Assembly (NCBI GenBank): GCA_036850595.1
Contig: CM072168.1
Span: 10,469,982 to 10,533,981, forward strand
Direction: 5' to 3'
DNA length: 64,000 nt
Source of the DNA: Rhyacichthys aspro
Lineage: Eukaryota > Chordata > Actinopteri > Gobiiformes > Rhyacichthyidae
Part shown: piece after piece, positions 36,081 to 48,220 of the stretch
How positions within the stretch are numbered: position 1 is the first letter of the stretch
Layout: the number at the start of each line of letters is the position of its first letter
Translations under genes and position numbers: made by a program
The notes under the pieces: generated by a model
What the model saw: the letters and a program-made list of their open reading frames with translations, nothing else
The model's database searches: none
What the model was told of the DNA's origin: nothing

Positions 36081-38729
36081 TTAGCGTTTTCCACCAACAC
36101 GGGGTGCGCTGACCTTCATGGGCTTAGCGATCTTGGGTTTCTGTGCAGCCTTGGCCGTGGTCTAAAAAGGAGAAAAAGTTTTCATGAAAACCGTTTCAGC
36201 CAATACAGAGATTTTTTTGGTTAACTGGCCAAGGGCCCTTGACAGCCATTTGAGTAATTTTGAAAACAACCAGACAAATTATAAAGTATGACCTGAGATC
36301 TCACCTTAGCGCTAGGGGCCGCTGGCTTCTTGGCTGCCTGTTTTGCCTTCTTGGCCTCCTTGGCAGCCCTGAGAACAACACAATCCAAGTGAACAGTGTG
36401 TAAACAATGTCACCTGCACCATACATATATTTCTATTACAATGAAACATCATAGAACAAGAATGCATTGATCCAGAAATCCATTCATATGGCAAAAAAAA
36501 TGCAATGCAGACTAATTCAAAGGTTAGTATCTAGTGTCTAAATGCATGAAACGAGTTTTCAAGAGCAATCATCCCCATATCTGAATACTGATAGTAATGT
36601 GGTATGAAGTTTACCATCTATCAAACACCTCAAGGATGTACAATACAATACTGACAAAGTGTTGTATAGATGACAATGTTTAAGGACCTCCATATGTAGA
36701 TCATATCAAACCAGTAAAAGTATTTTTACTTTCACTGAACATTTCTTGTGGTGTTACCTGATGGCCTGCTCCCTCTGGGCTTTGCGGACCTCAGGCTTCT
36801 GGTTCCTCTTGGCCATTATCTCAGCCAGAGAGGCCCCAGTGATGGCCCTCTGAAATTTAACTGCGCGGCGGGTACGCTTCTTTGTCACCTCTTCCTGTTA
36901 ACAACAAAACAATGATTACATGAGGGTGCAGAATAACTGTCAATATTATGGAAAACAACACTTTATTGCTAAAGCCTTCAAGATAACAAACACACACACA
37001 CACACCACTAGTACATTCACACTGACAATTGTAAGAAGAGTAATTTGTGTTTGAGACTTTGGAGGCTAGCCAGTGGTGAGAAGTCAATCAAGACATCAAA
37101 AGGCCAGTACTATGATCTCCATTTGCTCTATGGCTACAGGTATGGAGTGAGCACTGCTGAACAGCCTGCAAAACACAGGCTACTAGCAACACATGACACG
37201 GACCATCACCATGCACACCATCTACCTGCAGCCAGGTCAATACAGTCAACATATAAACTGTTATATTTAAGGAAGATATACATTTTTGTAACCATTTTAC
37301 AGCTCTAAATTCATTTAACAGCAGGACTACAACACAGCTACTTAACTAATGTTACATTCATATGGTCCTCAAGTATCTGAGTTTGGAAGTTGTTCTTCAG
37401 ACGTCAGTGTGTCCAAGATTTCAGCTCAGAAAGTCTGAACATTCTAAAACCATAATGAGCAACATGGAAGCTGAGACAAAAAGGTGCAGCATGATTCAAC
37501 TGCAGAATTTTAAAATCATTTCAAAATCATTTCAGGGTCGTTGTTGTTGCCTCACCTGGTAGAACACATACCATATACGTGAGCGACCTGGGTTCAAAAC
37601 CATGTCATTCCCTAATTTCTCACCCTGTTTCCTGTCAATATATATGGTCTCTTTCAAATAAATGCTAAAAAGTAATTGGATAGTCATTTAGTAGTAGTTA
37701 GAGAAAATGTACTCTAAGTTAATACTACTAAGTTAGTTAACACAACGCAAGTTGAGGTTTTCCCCAAGCTTCCATGAGGACCATATGAATGGACCTTTCA
37801 GCCCAATCAGATGAAGCAGCTATATGGCCAAAACTCAAGACAAGAATTACTTACAGACTGGCCCTTCTTGTGCTTGCGCCTGTAAAGCACAGTCCAGTTG
37901 ATCTGTCTGGGGTTCCTTTTGGCCAGGAAAGCAGATTCACATTTGGCGTTCAAGAATTGGAACACCTAATTAGGTAGAGAAGCAGCATGTTGACATTATC
38001 TTGACAAGTTCAAGGCAAAATACAATACATGTCTTAAACCTGCAGCCCTGTCTAGCAGCTGCTAGAGCATTTCTTTAGCAGGAGATGGATCTGTCAGTAT
38101 GCTGCCAATCACAGCATATAAACATTTAATATCTCCCAATCAATGCTAGACTCAGGAGTGAAATAGCAAGTTTAAGTGTCTGTTTAAGAGACAATAACCA
38201 TAACATAAAAAATAAGCATCTTGTAACTATTCCACATAGCTTAGACTGCCTGGATAAACACACAAAACAATATGGTTGATCACATTTTACATAGAATAAG
38301 AAACTATAGGCCTATAAAAGATACATCAACGACTAATTGTAGCTAGCGTTAGCAATTTATAGCAGCTAATCACTAGGGAGGAATGGATTAGTTTAAATTT
38401 TACTTATAGCCAGACAATTGGCTTAAGCGACTAGAATCACTTAAATTCACACAGCCTGCACTTCCCACAGTATCTACAGGCAATGCAGTCAGTGGCCGGT
38501 GTGAGGCTTCAATGTTAGTTACCTTTCCGTCTATCCTGGCGTATCGGCGGCCATGACCGGGGTATATTTTGTACCCGCTGAAACTGCACAACTCGACCCT
38601 GGAAACGACAAATGATAAACATTATTAAAAGAAACGAAGTTATACTTGGTCTTAATGCAATTTACACTTATTTATGTTTTACTTAAGCACATAGATGGCT
38701 TTAGATAATATTCCGTAAACTCACTTCAT
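36081..38729 (-). CDS. rpl24: 60S ribosomal protein L24 (eL24)
   Basis: Six exons: 38725-38729 (only ATGAA), 38523-38598, 37855-37965, 36758-36894, 36305-36368 and 36081-36161, giving about 157 residues. The product begins [20 protein letters not shown], then [20 protein letters not shown] and NPRQINWTVLYRRKHKKGQS, continues through EEVTKKRTRRAVKFQRAITG, and ends with the Lys/Ala-rich tail and APRVGGKR. This is nearly identical to vertebrate eL24. The five-base first coding exon would be missed by most scans. The protein sits in the large subunit and forms an intersubunit bridge. Confidence 0.97.
37538..37672 (+). mobile_element. tRNA-like SINE in rpl24 intron 3
   Basis: The stretch begins ttgttgttgcctcacctggt, carries an imperfect B-box-like gacctgggttcaaaacc, then a T/C-rich body (ctcaccctgtttcctgtc) and an AT-rich tail (aaataaatgctaaaaag). 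This resembles a dispersed short element frequent in fish, with a tRNA-type head. A-box and target duplication were not clear. Confidence 0.5.
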
Positions 38730-38749
38730 GATGGCTACGAGAGGGCACA

Positions 38750-38785
38750 AACCGGAAAGAACGATGACGTAGGCGGAAACGGAAT
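38750..38785 (-). promoter_or_regulatory. rpl24 promoter with 5' TOP-like start and CRE-like site
   Basis: On the coding strand the sequence just ahead of the ATG reads tacgtcatcg then ttctttccggtttg. The pyrimidine run ctttcc about 25-30 bp before the start codon fits a 5' terminal oligopyrimidine start site, the translational-control element of ribosomal protein mRNAs. The adjacent tgacgt (38765-38770 on plus) resembles a CRE/ATF site. Confidence 0.55.
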
Positions 38786-39970
38786 TGGATTCTACAGGTC
38801 GAGATCAAGCCTCTCAGACACGCCCTCATAAATAGTCCTCACGTAAGGACGCCACCATACAGAGATATACCTCCATCCACCAGAGGGCAGGCTCCAAAAG
38901 AAGAATTATATTGTAAAATCCAATTGCGACTTTACAAGTATAAAAAACCCTTTTACAGCCTGGTACAAAAGATGGTTCTGGTCTCTAGAGCTGACTTCTT
39001 GTTAAGTGACAACTCTGGGGGAGTGATTTTTTTTTTTAATTCTTTGGTTTGCCCTCAGTTTAACTTTAATTCATTTTTTTTAAACTTTTAATTAAGGGAG
39101 TGGTTATCAAAGCAGTTAAAACCAGTCTCAAAATGAGATGGAGAAGTCCTATATATTTTAAATTTCAAGGAATATTTCTATGTTTCTGTTAGATCTGGGG
39201 AAGTGCAGTTTCATATAAAAAGATGTGGTGGCATTATTTTAATTGTTTATTAAGACATTAAAATGTGTTTATCATTTCAAAAATGTAAGTAGTTAATGTA
39301 AAGCCAGAACATTACTGTGATTAGACTAGTTTTATGATATTGACTGGAATTAGTAAGTTTATTTGTTCTAAACATAATATTTTGTGATTAGACAAAATTG
39401 AGGTTAATGATACAGAACTGCAATGCTTTACTCTCTCATGCAGATTTAAATCTTATTTCTATTTTAAGGCAAAAAAAAAAAAGCTTACGTTTTCTATTGC
39501 AATACAGTAATCCTATAATTTCAGAAAAGATTGATTTGAAACTATATTAATATTACATTCTTAAAATAAACCAATCAGTATAACTGGGGCCTTTGTTGAA
39601 TTGTATTTCACATTGTATTTCACTGATTTTGTGTATTGTTTCCTAAAGGAGGTGATTCAGACAAACCTGACCAGTGTGTGTTGAAGACCAGACTCCTGCC
39701 ACTTCGACTTTAATCTTCTATTTCATCACAGACATTTTACACAACATAGAATACCATGCATTTGTTTGTGTGCATTACAGAAATACTATCCTAATGTACT
39801 ATATATTACAATACATACTTTTTCACCTTACTTTCCACATGTGCTGTCACAGTTTGCAGTCAATTAAAAATTAACAATGCACGGCCACAGTTGATAGTAC
39901 TTTCAGCGGTTAATCAGTGGGAGTAAGTTTTTATCAAATCAGATTCATGAGAGAAGAGGACGCTGCCGAG
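38786..39970. other. Intergenic between rpl24 and the exoc8 remnant
   Basis: AT-rich sequence with no gene recognised. A plus-strand frame at 39674-39874 has no splice or family support. Confidence 0.55.
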
Positions 39971-40183
39971 CAGTGTTGCCAGGGTCGCGGTTTTCCCGAA
40001 CAATTGGGCTTCTTTGAAAATGAAGTTGCAGGAGAAAATACAAGGCTGCGGTTTGCGGTTTTCTTGGGCTGATTTCAAAACGTAATGCGGCCGCAAAACA
40101 TTGGACAAACTGACAAAAATTATGAAAATATTCGAATTCTCTAGAAGGTACTTTTTCTGGATGGGAAAACCTGGCAACCGCTG
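39971..40183. mobile_element. Short inverted-terminal DNA element (MITE-like)
   Basis: The left end reads cagtgttgccagggtcgcgg and the right end gggaaaacctggcaaccgctg. The reverse complement of the right end (cagcggttgccaggttttccc) pairs with the left end over most of 20 bases. The 213-bp body has no coding capacity. The cagtgttgccag end is common in fish non-autonomous DNA elements. I could not find a clean target-site duplication. Confidence 0.5.
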
Positions 40184-40499
40184 GAGCCTGCCGGTGTGAG
40201 AAGTGTTTGCACGTGAGTCATGCTTTTGTGGACAATTCTGCTAAATTTGTTCAAATAAATCAAGTTTGGATCTGAGTTGTATATGACATTTGAAAGTAAA
40301 AACAGAAAATCTTTTGGTGCAAACATTCATTTACAATAGTGTCATTTACCATATGGCAGTGTAAAAATAAAATTAATTTCAAGAGGTTGTTTATCCAAAA
40401 CATGCTAACATAATCTGGTAAGTTTTAGGTGTACATTTTAAATTACAGATCAGAGAAGGGGTTTATTTTGTTTTGTGTTTTTGGGAGTCACTTTCCTTT

Positions 40500-41106
40500 A
40501 GTACAGTCTCACGCTCTTTGTGAATTGTTAGTTCTCATGAGTCTGGGACCAGAGATGTGGTACTCTCAGGGCTGATCCTGACCGGTCTGGTACTCTTCCT
40601 CAGGTCTAGCCGGTTTGCCTACGCTCTCCTCAAACCTGAGCTCTACCACAGGCAGCATCGTGTCATGGAGGAAGGTGGCGTTTTGTATGATGAAACTCTT
40701 CTTCTCTGGGTCTTGCTCACAGCGGAGACTGTAGTCCACAGACTGCACAGCGACCAGGATAATCTCCAGCAGAACCACGTGCAGCTCAGGGAAGTACAGC
40801 TTCAGGCCCTCTTCCAAGAAGCTCATCATCTGCTTTGTGAAGGCCACAATGGTGTAGCTCAGGTTCACCCAGCAGTCTTCTCCTGTGTACTGCTCCAAGC
40901 TGGTGATGCCACAGCTACGCATCTCATCCTGAAAACACATCCACAGGTGATTAACTCCAACTCTCATTTCTGCTGTTGTGTCTGAAATTTACATTAAAAA
41001 TGCTTATAGTCAGCATCTACCATTATCAGATTTTCAGTTTACCTTAAGTTTGGCCAGAGCCTCAGGCGTCATGAGGTTCATCCTCCTCCACATTTCCTCT
41101 GAGTTT
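40500..41106 (-). pseudogene. exoc8 C-terminal fragment, frameshifted
   Basis: Two minus-strand blocks, 41044ish-41106 (NSEEMWRRMNLMTPEALAKL) and 40928 downward (DEMRSCGITSLEQYTGEDCW, then NLSYTIVAFTKQMMSFLEEG), match the last fifth of exocyst subunit EXOC8/Exo84. They are separated by a 114-bp GT..AG gap at 40929-41042. Near 40606 about 11 bases of the expected frame are missing, so the conserved QLQDLRN segment is lost and a TGA appears at 40566-40568. The native end (PESTTSLV) continues in another frame to about 40538. Three residues of LLESLVEII are also absent. No upstream EXOC8 exons were found before cep97. This looks like a partial genomic duplicate that has decayed. A functioning mini-gene is unlikely. 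Confidence 0.7.
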
Positions 41107-42480
41107 CTGTGGGGTTGCAGACCATTTGAAAATGCCTCATTCATTTGTGTACCTAATTTGATGTTGTATTGTTGTATTTCAGCGTAGTTGCCTAGGGGTG
41201 TGCGATATGGTAGTAAAGGATTGTATTATGATATAAAATTATGACAATCTACTAATTACAAAGCCATATAATATCTGGCTTAATAATAAAATTGTTATTT
41301 TTACTATATTGGTCACTCCTATGACCACCCCATGTTTATATTTTTTGTGGTTCTTTCGTACCAAAGGAATAACAGTTTGCAGCTGATTAAAAAAATGAGC
41401 TGGGTTTTATTGATTAAAGTTATACTTTACTTTTATGGTGTGTGTGTGTGTGTGTGTGTGATGTCTAATTGCATTAGAATTAATAATACAAACATTTCAC
41501 CACTACATGATACACTATATATAATATACAACGTTCAGGCAATACGTGAATAAATAATCATATTCATAATGTACATACATGTCAACTATCAATTAAAATG
41601 TCCCGTGCTCATGCTCTACGATGGGACGTTTATGTTGGTCTCTATGGTAACCAAAGTGGTATGGTAAGCTCTTTAGGCTATTGCTGTGGTGGATACTAGG
41701 TTAAAATCAGCAAAAGATGCAATCAATAAGTTAATGTACAATATTTTATGGTGTCGTAATAAATACTGTAGTTTGATACTTGACAAAGTGCCTGACTTAG
41801 CCAATCGCTACTGCACTTTACACACACCAGAGAGCCTTTTCTGCGGCTCTGTTACACACCAGTCTGGTTGCCATAGAGACCAATTTAAACAGTCAGCACA
41901 GAGCAGGGGACTATGTAATCAGCTAATAAAAATAAAGTTATTTATTAAAAAATCCTAACTGTCACAGATAGGGGCATTTACAGTCTGTGTGGATCCAACA
42001 GGGTAACCAGATGGTGTTTTTAGAAATAGGCTAGTGATCTCGTAACATTATACAGATATTTTTGTAATAACGGGGGCTTTTCAGTTATGTTTAAACAGGC
42101 AAACATGAAACTACGTTGCCCTTACAAATCAAATAATATACACAATTACGTAAACCAAACGGGATGCTAATTTTGTCTTCAGGCTCTTATTTCGAAAGCA
42201 ACCGTCCTTTGTTTCCGCCAGACGTCTTCCTTTTTTCAAGTTCGTATTACCCAAGTATAGGAAATGTAATGGAGAAATACCCTTACAACAAGCATTTTCA
42301 TTCGTCAACTTGCACAAGCGCAAATGAATTATACTTTGTACACGGACCTTTTTGGTTAATGTCCTATTCTACTGGCTTATTCTATTACCCTGTCCTGTGG
42401 TATCTGGTTTGGGTTTTCAGTCGCGCCACATAGGAAACGACGTTTGTAGTCTTTTAAAAGAGAAATTGGCGGCTCGGTGA
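41107..42480. other. Intergenic between exoc8 remnant and cep97
   Basis: AT-rich with no convincing gene. A (TG)n microsatellite occupies 41438-41462. Small open frames here lack splice context. Confidence 0.55.
41438..41462 (+). repeat. (TG)n microsatellite
   Basis: About eleven uninterrupted TG units following ttatgg. Confidence 0.85.
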
Positions 42481-42484
42481 CAAG

Positions 42485-42597
42485 CGAAAGAACTACATTT
42501 CCCTTGACGTAGGCAAGGCGGGCAGCAGCTTCTTGCCTTTCACAACAGAACCAACGAACGTTTGTGGCTAGTAGAGTTGGCTAACTACAGCGGAGGG
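42485..42597 (+). promoter_or_regulatory. cep97 promoter with ZNF143-like motif
   Basis: aactacatttccc at 42491-42503 closely matches the ZNF143/THAP11 consensus ACTACAATTCCC. It is followed directly by a CRE-like tgacgta. Both lie about 95-105 bp before the cep97 ATG in a GC-richer stretch without a TATA box. ZNF143 sites are typical of cell-cycle and housekeeping promoters. Confidence 0.5.
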
Positions 42598-45500
42598 ATG
42601 GGTGTTTCGGATTTACAATTTGATTCAAAAGCCGGTAAATGCTGTATATACATCTATTTGCTTAGCGGCATGTTGATGTTAATTAGTGATACTTTGCTAC
42701 TGCTATTTGCCATTGTGTGTTTACGGTAGGGTTAACTAGCATCTGACATTGATTCAGGGATGGTCCTTAAAAACAATCTGCGAGTAACTGAAAAAATAAT
42801 AAAGTTTGATATTGTATACATAAAGAGACACATGTTATTTTAAAAACATTGCTATAGTTCATCATTTCCATCCTGTCTTTTTCTTTGAGATGGTGCTTGT
42901 CTACATATTGAGTAGTGTTTTTGATATATATTTTTTCGGTACATTTTTTCAAAGTTTCTTACTGTTTTAAACCCAAAGTCATGAGGTCACCATCAAAGTG
43001 TATCTCTATTTAAAACATTCTTATATTTGCCAACTTTGCAGGACCCGTGGTGGATCTTTCTGCCCAGGGTTTGCAGAAGCTGGATACCAGTTTCACATGT
43101 TCAGAGGACACTCACACTCTCATTTTGGACCGCAATCACATCATGAAACTGGATCATATGGAAAGAAATCCAGGCCTTCAACAGGTATTAAACTCTATAC
43201 TAGTCCCACCAGTTTTATGTCAGTAAACTTGGCATGATACGTGGCTGCATTGTCTTCTCAGCTCTCTGTGGCCAGTAATCGTCTTGTGAGAATGATGGGT
43301 GTGTCTCGACTAACGGAATTAAGAGTCCTCAATCTGCCCAATAATAGTATTGGCTATATTGAAGGACTAAGAGATATGCCTCATTTGAAGTGGCTAAACC
43401 TGTCAGGTAACAATATTAAGGTAAGGCAATTAATACAGTGTTACGTAGTAATTTACATCTGTTTTGAAATTGTTAATCAGATTGTTTATGTTTTAACTTG
43501 TTATAACATTTTATTTAGGTCATTGAACAACTCAGCAACTGCGTTTCACTTCAACACCTGGACTTGTCAGACAATAACATATCTGTCATTGGAGATTTGA
43601 CTAAACTTGTAGAATTAAAGGTAATGCAGGAGCTTTTCTACATTAATTAAATATGCATGCACAAGCCTTTGTACCTATTGTTTGTCTTTAACATGTAATG
43701 ATTTTGTTTTCACTTTTGCAGACACTGTTACTCCATGGAAACAGCATAACAACACTCCGTACAGTTCCTGCACACCTACCTGCACATTTATCTATTCTCT
43801 CCCTGGCAGAAAATGAAATTAGAGATCTCAATGAGGTACTGGTTACTGGGAAACTTTTCTCTTCTTTGATGCATGTAGGAATGAAAATCTTTTTGTGTTA
43901 ACTTTTTTGTTTTTTCTTTTAGGTGTCATATTTAGCTCCTCTTCAAGAGTTAGAGCAACTGTCTATTATGAGTAACCCTTGTGTTATGGCCACTCCCTCA
44001 CTGCCAGGGTTTGACTATAGACCATACATCATGAGTTGGTGCCTAAACTTAAAGGTCCTGGATGGTTATGTAGTGTCCCAGAAAGAAGGGTATACCTGTG
44101 TTTACATAATGTGTACATATAAATACAAAAAAACTCCTACTCAAACATTATCTATATTATTGCATGTATTTTATCTCCTTGTGATATAGTCTGAAAGCAG
44201 AGTGGCTGTACAGTCAGGGAAAAGGTCGTTCGTTTCGACCAGGTCAGCATGTTCAACTGGTTCAATACCTGGCTACTGTTTGTTCTCTGACCTCCTCGCC
44301 AGCTTTGGAGACAGCAGAAGATGCCAAACTGGAGAAAATTCTGAGTAAACAGAGGTAAAAACAAAAAACACAAAATATCAGAATTCTTTATTTATATTAA
44401 GGTGAATGACTACTATTTTGCCCTTCAGGTTTCACCAAAGGCAGCTGTTGGAGAAAAGCTGTCCTAGCCCTTCTCGTCCAACCCAGTTAGATGTGGAGAG
44501 GCACAGTGCGTCACATGCAGTTTCACCAGAGGGAGCCAGAGATGTGAAGAAAACAATAGCTTCTACATCAGTTCCTGCAAAGTCATCCAAAGATACAGGT
44601 ATGGTCTACTAAAGCAGTGCTATTTTGTTATGTTATTCTCTTATAAATAAATTAAATTGTACATTTTTGCGTACGTCTGTGTAGAGCCAGTTGTGCAGTT
44701 TAATACTTGGGTGAGCTGCGATGTACCCCACTCATCACTGCCAGTAATTCGTAGCCCAAGACTTGGAGAGGAGCCTATGTATTTGGAGGATGTGCAGACA
44801 AACGAAGACAAACTCAACAGTAGTATGCTTTCATCTGAGTCGACATTTATCCCCTTTAAATCTGACATTGAACTCCCAGTTGTCCTCTCCGACAGCGAGG
44901 ACGAGACAGAGACATTTGAGCCTGACTCCTTGGCTCCCAAGTGCCCACAGCCAAAGAAGCACAATTCTGAGAAACAACATCACTCACCTTCAGCAGATAA
45001 GCCAAACACTAGAAATCTAGAGCTAGAAGTCATTTCTACTGCAGGTTTTCTAAGCAGTAGTGCTGTGAGGAGTGGCACACCACAAAATATTGCCAAAACG
45101 TCATCTGAAAGAGACAATGGTCAGATAAATGATGTTACTGAACACAGAGAAGTGAACAAACATTTAACAAACTCAAATTCTGTGGCGGCCAACAAGGCTG
45201 CCATTAAAATACAGTCATGGTGGAGGGGTCAGCTCACACGGTGTTTTAATCCAGTGGCCAAAGAAGTGCGTAGCGAAATCCGTCTGAGAAGAATGCAAGA
45301 CCACATCCTGTTTTTGTCAGAAAAGTTAGACAGGTAACTCACTACTTATAATTTTATATCAGATTTTATGTTTGGTAGAACACATAAAACAGTCTCACAT
45401 ATAATAATAAATCATGTGAATCAACATGCTATTATTACAAACTTGTAAATGAATGCTATTGTACTGTGTATAGGGTGACACAGCAGTATGAAGAAGAGAG

Positions 45501-46142
45501 GCTGCAAAGGATGGTTCAGGAGGAGGCGGTAAAGTTTTTGTGGAAAGAGGTGGGGTTTTTTATTATTATTTTTTAAGGTATCAAACCTAAATAAATACTC
45601 AGTGAAAATGTAATGTCCTCTTCCTGTAGTTCCAGTCTATGCAGCAGTGGAAGCAGTCTGTGGAGCAGCAGCTGGCTAACATTAGCCAACCAAACCAGAT
45701 CCCACTTTTGAAACCATGTGAAGTTGTAGCATCTGTTGTTTCCAGCCCCAAAAACCCAGTCAGTACTGACCTTTCCTTCCCAGACTCGGGCTTCCAGTCA
45801 ACAAGTGAACAGAATGCTGCACCAGAGGACAGTTTCCTTAGCAGTGGTACAGTGGACTCTCTGAAAACAGTGCAAGCTTTGAGCCCTGCTTGCACAGGCT
45901 TTGTTGGTGGAAATGAAGGAGACGACAGCGAGGACTGCAGCCTGTTGGAGCAGTACCTGTCCTCTGTTCAGCAGAGGGAAGAAGAGGCTGAGGACGTGCT
46001 CAGCGACAGAACAGTAACACCACAACCATCCTCACCATTTTCTCCCAGCACAAAGGCAAATGCCGCCTCCACTGAGCAGAACCAATCAGAAGAGCAAAGA
46101 ACTGAGGCAAACACACCCAGCGCAGACGAGACTCTCAAATAA
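42598..46142 (+). CDS. cep97: Centrosomal protein of 97 kDa
   Basis: Eleven exons: 42598-42634, 43042-43184, 43262-43420, 43519-43620, 43722-43835, 43923-44089, 44190-44354, 44429-44598, 44685-45333, 45474-45549 and 45630-46142. The N-terminus is a leucine-rich repeat array (LRVLNLPNNSIGYIEGL, LKWLNLSGNNIKVIEQL, LQHLDLSDNNISVIGDL, TLLLHGNSITTLRTV, LSILSLAENEIRDLNEV) with an LRR cap (NPCVMATPSLPGFDYRPYI). A disordered acidic middle (LEDVQTNEDKLNSSMLSSES) follows, then an IQ motif (NKAAIKIQSWWRGQLTRCF), a short coiled coil and a Ser/Glu-rich tail containing DCSLLEQYLSSVQQREE. The order matches human CEP97 throughout but the fish protein is somewhat shorter. CEP97 works with CP110 to cap the mother centriole and suppress ciliogenesis. 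Confidence 0.95.
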
Positions 46143-47420
46143 GACTTTGTGTTTGAAGTCACAGTGACTAATACAAGATGTGCCGACCCGACTACTGACC
46201 CAGATCTCAAATAACAGTGCACTTAAAATCCTTTTAGGCTGTGCATAGCTAGCTAAAGCCAACCTAAATGAAATAGCCTAGTTTTAATGTTATCTTTGAT
46301 TTTATTTATAGTATATTTCACTATGGTGTTTATTATGTTTAAAGAAATGGAAAAAAAAAAATCTCCACGCTGAGACACTGTTGAGCTACTGTCATGGATA
46401 TTTGTTAAATAAAATGATATAAAATGTATAACCAATATATACATAAGCAGCAGACCTACAATTTATTATTAAAGGCTTAAATTAGGTTATTACTGTTAGA
46501 GAGTTTTGTTTTTATATTTCAGGAAGTATGTTTTTGGGGGGTTTTTTGTCCGCTGAGTAGGCTACTGAGGCAACAGTAAATGCCTACATTTAAATGGTAG
46601 TGTACTACATTTTTTATTATCACCTCATAAAATAAACCGTTGAATTACACGTCTGTGCCAAATCGAGACATTTTTCATATCAGGGTTTCTACGGCCAGCC
46701 ACCAGGGGGCGTATAGGCTCCAGCATTAGCGGATTTGTTCTGTTTTTCTCTGCTCTTGTGTGTGGGACAGATTCTTCGGTTTCCTCTTGCCTCTGTGATG
46801 TTGCCTCCAAACCATCGCTGCTGCCCGACTCTCGGCCGAACAACTGGCTCATAAGGTAGGTAGCCTACATAACATTACTTTGATTAAATACCTTTATACA
46901 TTTTTTTTTTATCTTCACCCTCCCCCGTTCTAAATACAACCCTTTGTTGTTATTACCGGTTCATCTTTGCAGCTGGTCGTGTGATAAAGGCAGCTGACCC
47001 TTTAAAAGAACTGACGTAGCCTACCATGTCTGAGATATACGTGCATTGCAATTAAAAAAAAATTTGCTTCTTCAGGTTAATGTTGTCCATAACGTTACAA
47101 TGAGGCTACCTTTAAAGCAGGGAAATATCATCTGTCTCCCGTACATTAAGTATAACCTTAAACAATGGACAAAACCATGCAATCACAACAACACAAAGGA
47201 AAGGAAATATACGTCCAGTCTTATCACTGTTTCAGGCCACTGTGTTTGTTGAAAACTATTATGGAACAATACATTTAAAGTCCTAAACTGACACCAAAAT
47301 AAAGACAAGCAGTATAAAAGTAGTTTTTGATCAGCCTGAAGCTCCTGTAATAGAAAAGGTCCTTATATGTTCTTAATTAGCTCTACTTTGATCTGTTTAG
47401 TAGCTCAAAACTGTGCGTAA
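46143..47420 (+). other. cep97 3' UTR and nxpe3 upstream region
   Basis: AATAAA at 46408-46413 suits the end of cep97. The stretch about 46740-46855, ending ctggctcataag before gtaggt, could be an untranslated first exon of nxpe3, but this rests only on a donor-like site and modest GC content. No other gene was seen. Confidence 0.45.
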
Positions 47421-47424
47421 ACTT

Positions 47425-48220
47425 TTTCTGTCACACTTAAATGTTTCAGATCATCAAACTATTTAAATAGACAAAGAAAATTCAAGTGTCGTTTTTGGGA
47501 GAGAATTTTAATGATTAAGAGAAAAATGGCCCATGTGAAAAAGAATAATCACAAGCTGAATTCCACCAGAACCACCCGAGCCTGATTACTGCCAGACCTG
47601 CTGAATCACTGAAATAGAACATGTTTGACAAAGTGAAGTAGGCCAAAAGATCTCAAAAGTACAACATCTTGCTGCGATGATGCAATCCAAAGAAACTCAA
47701 GAACAGATGAAAATAGACATTTATCAGTCTGGAAAGGGTTACAAAGCCATTTCTAAATCTTTGGGACTCCAGTGATCCAAAACACACAAGCCTACCTCTG
47801 AATGGCTTAAGAAATAAAATAAAGGTTTTAAAGGTTTTGGAGTGGCCTAGTCAAAGTTCGGACTTGAATCTGAATAAGATGGCTGTGGTAATTCATTGCT
47901 CGAAAACTCCTCCAATCTGGCTGAATAAAAACAATTCTGCACAAAAGAATGGGCCCAAATTCCTCCACAGCGATGTAAAATACTCATTGCCAGTTTTCAC
48001 AACCGCTTCATTGCAGTTGTTGCTGCTGAGGGTTGGTTATTAGGTTTAAGGTGCAGTCACTTTTTTACATAGTACTTGGTAGGTTTGGATAGCTTTCTTC
48101 TCTTACAAAAAAAAATTACATTTTGTGTTTACTTGAGTTATCTGTTTACTTAAAATTAGTTTGATCTGAAACAGTTAAGTGTGACAAATTAAATGAAATC
48201 ATTCTTTTCATGGCACTGTA
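47425..48220 (+). mobile_element. Degraded, internally deleted Tc1/mariner-like transposon
   Basis: Inner terminal repeats pair across the element: tgtcacacttaaatgtttca near 47429 and, inverted, ttagtttgatctgaaacagt near 48155-48175 followed by taagtgtgaca. The right outer end tggcactgta (48211-48220) fits the CAGTGCCA-type Tc1 tip next to a TA target. The body keeps transposase traces: the plus frame at 47837 reads MEWPSQSSDLNLNKM, the WPxQSPDLNPIE block around the second catalytic Asp of Tc1-like DDE transposases. An upstream stretch (gggttacaaagccatttcta) matches the DNA-binding part. The left outer tip is eroded and the middle deleted, so the copy is dead. Confidence 0.75.
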
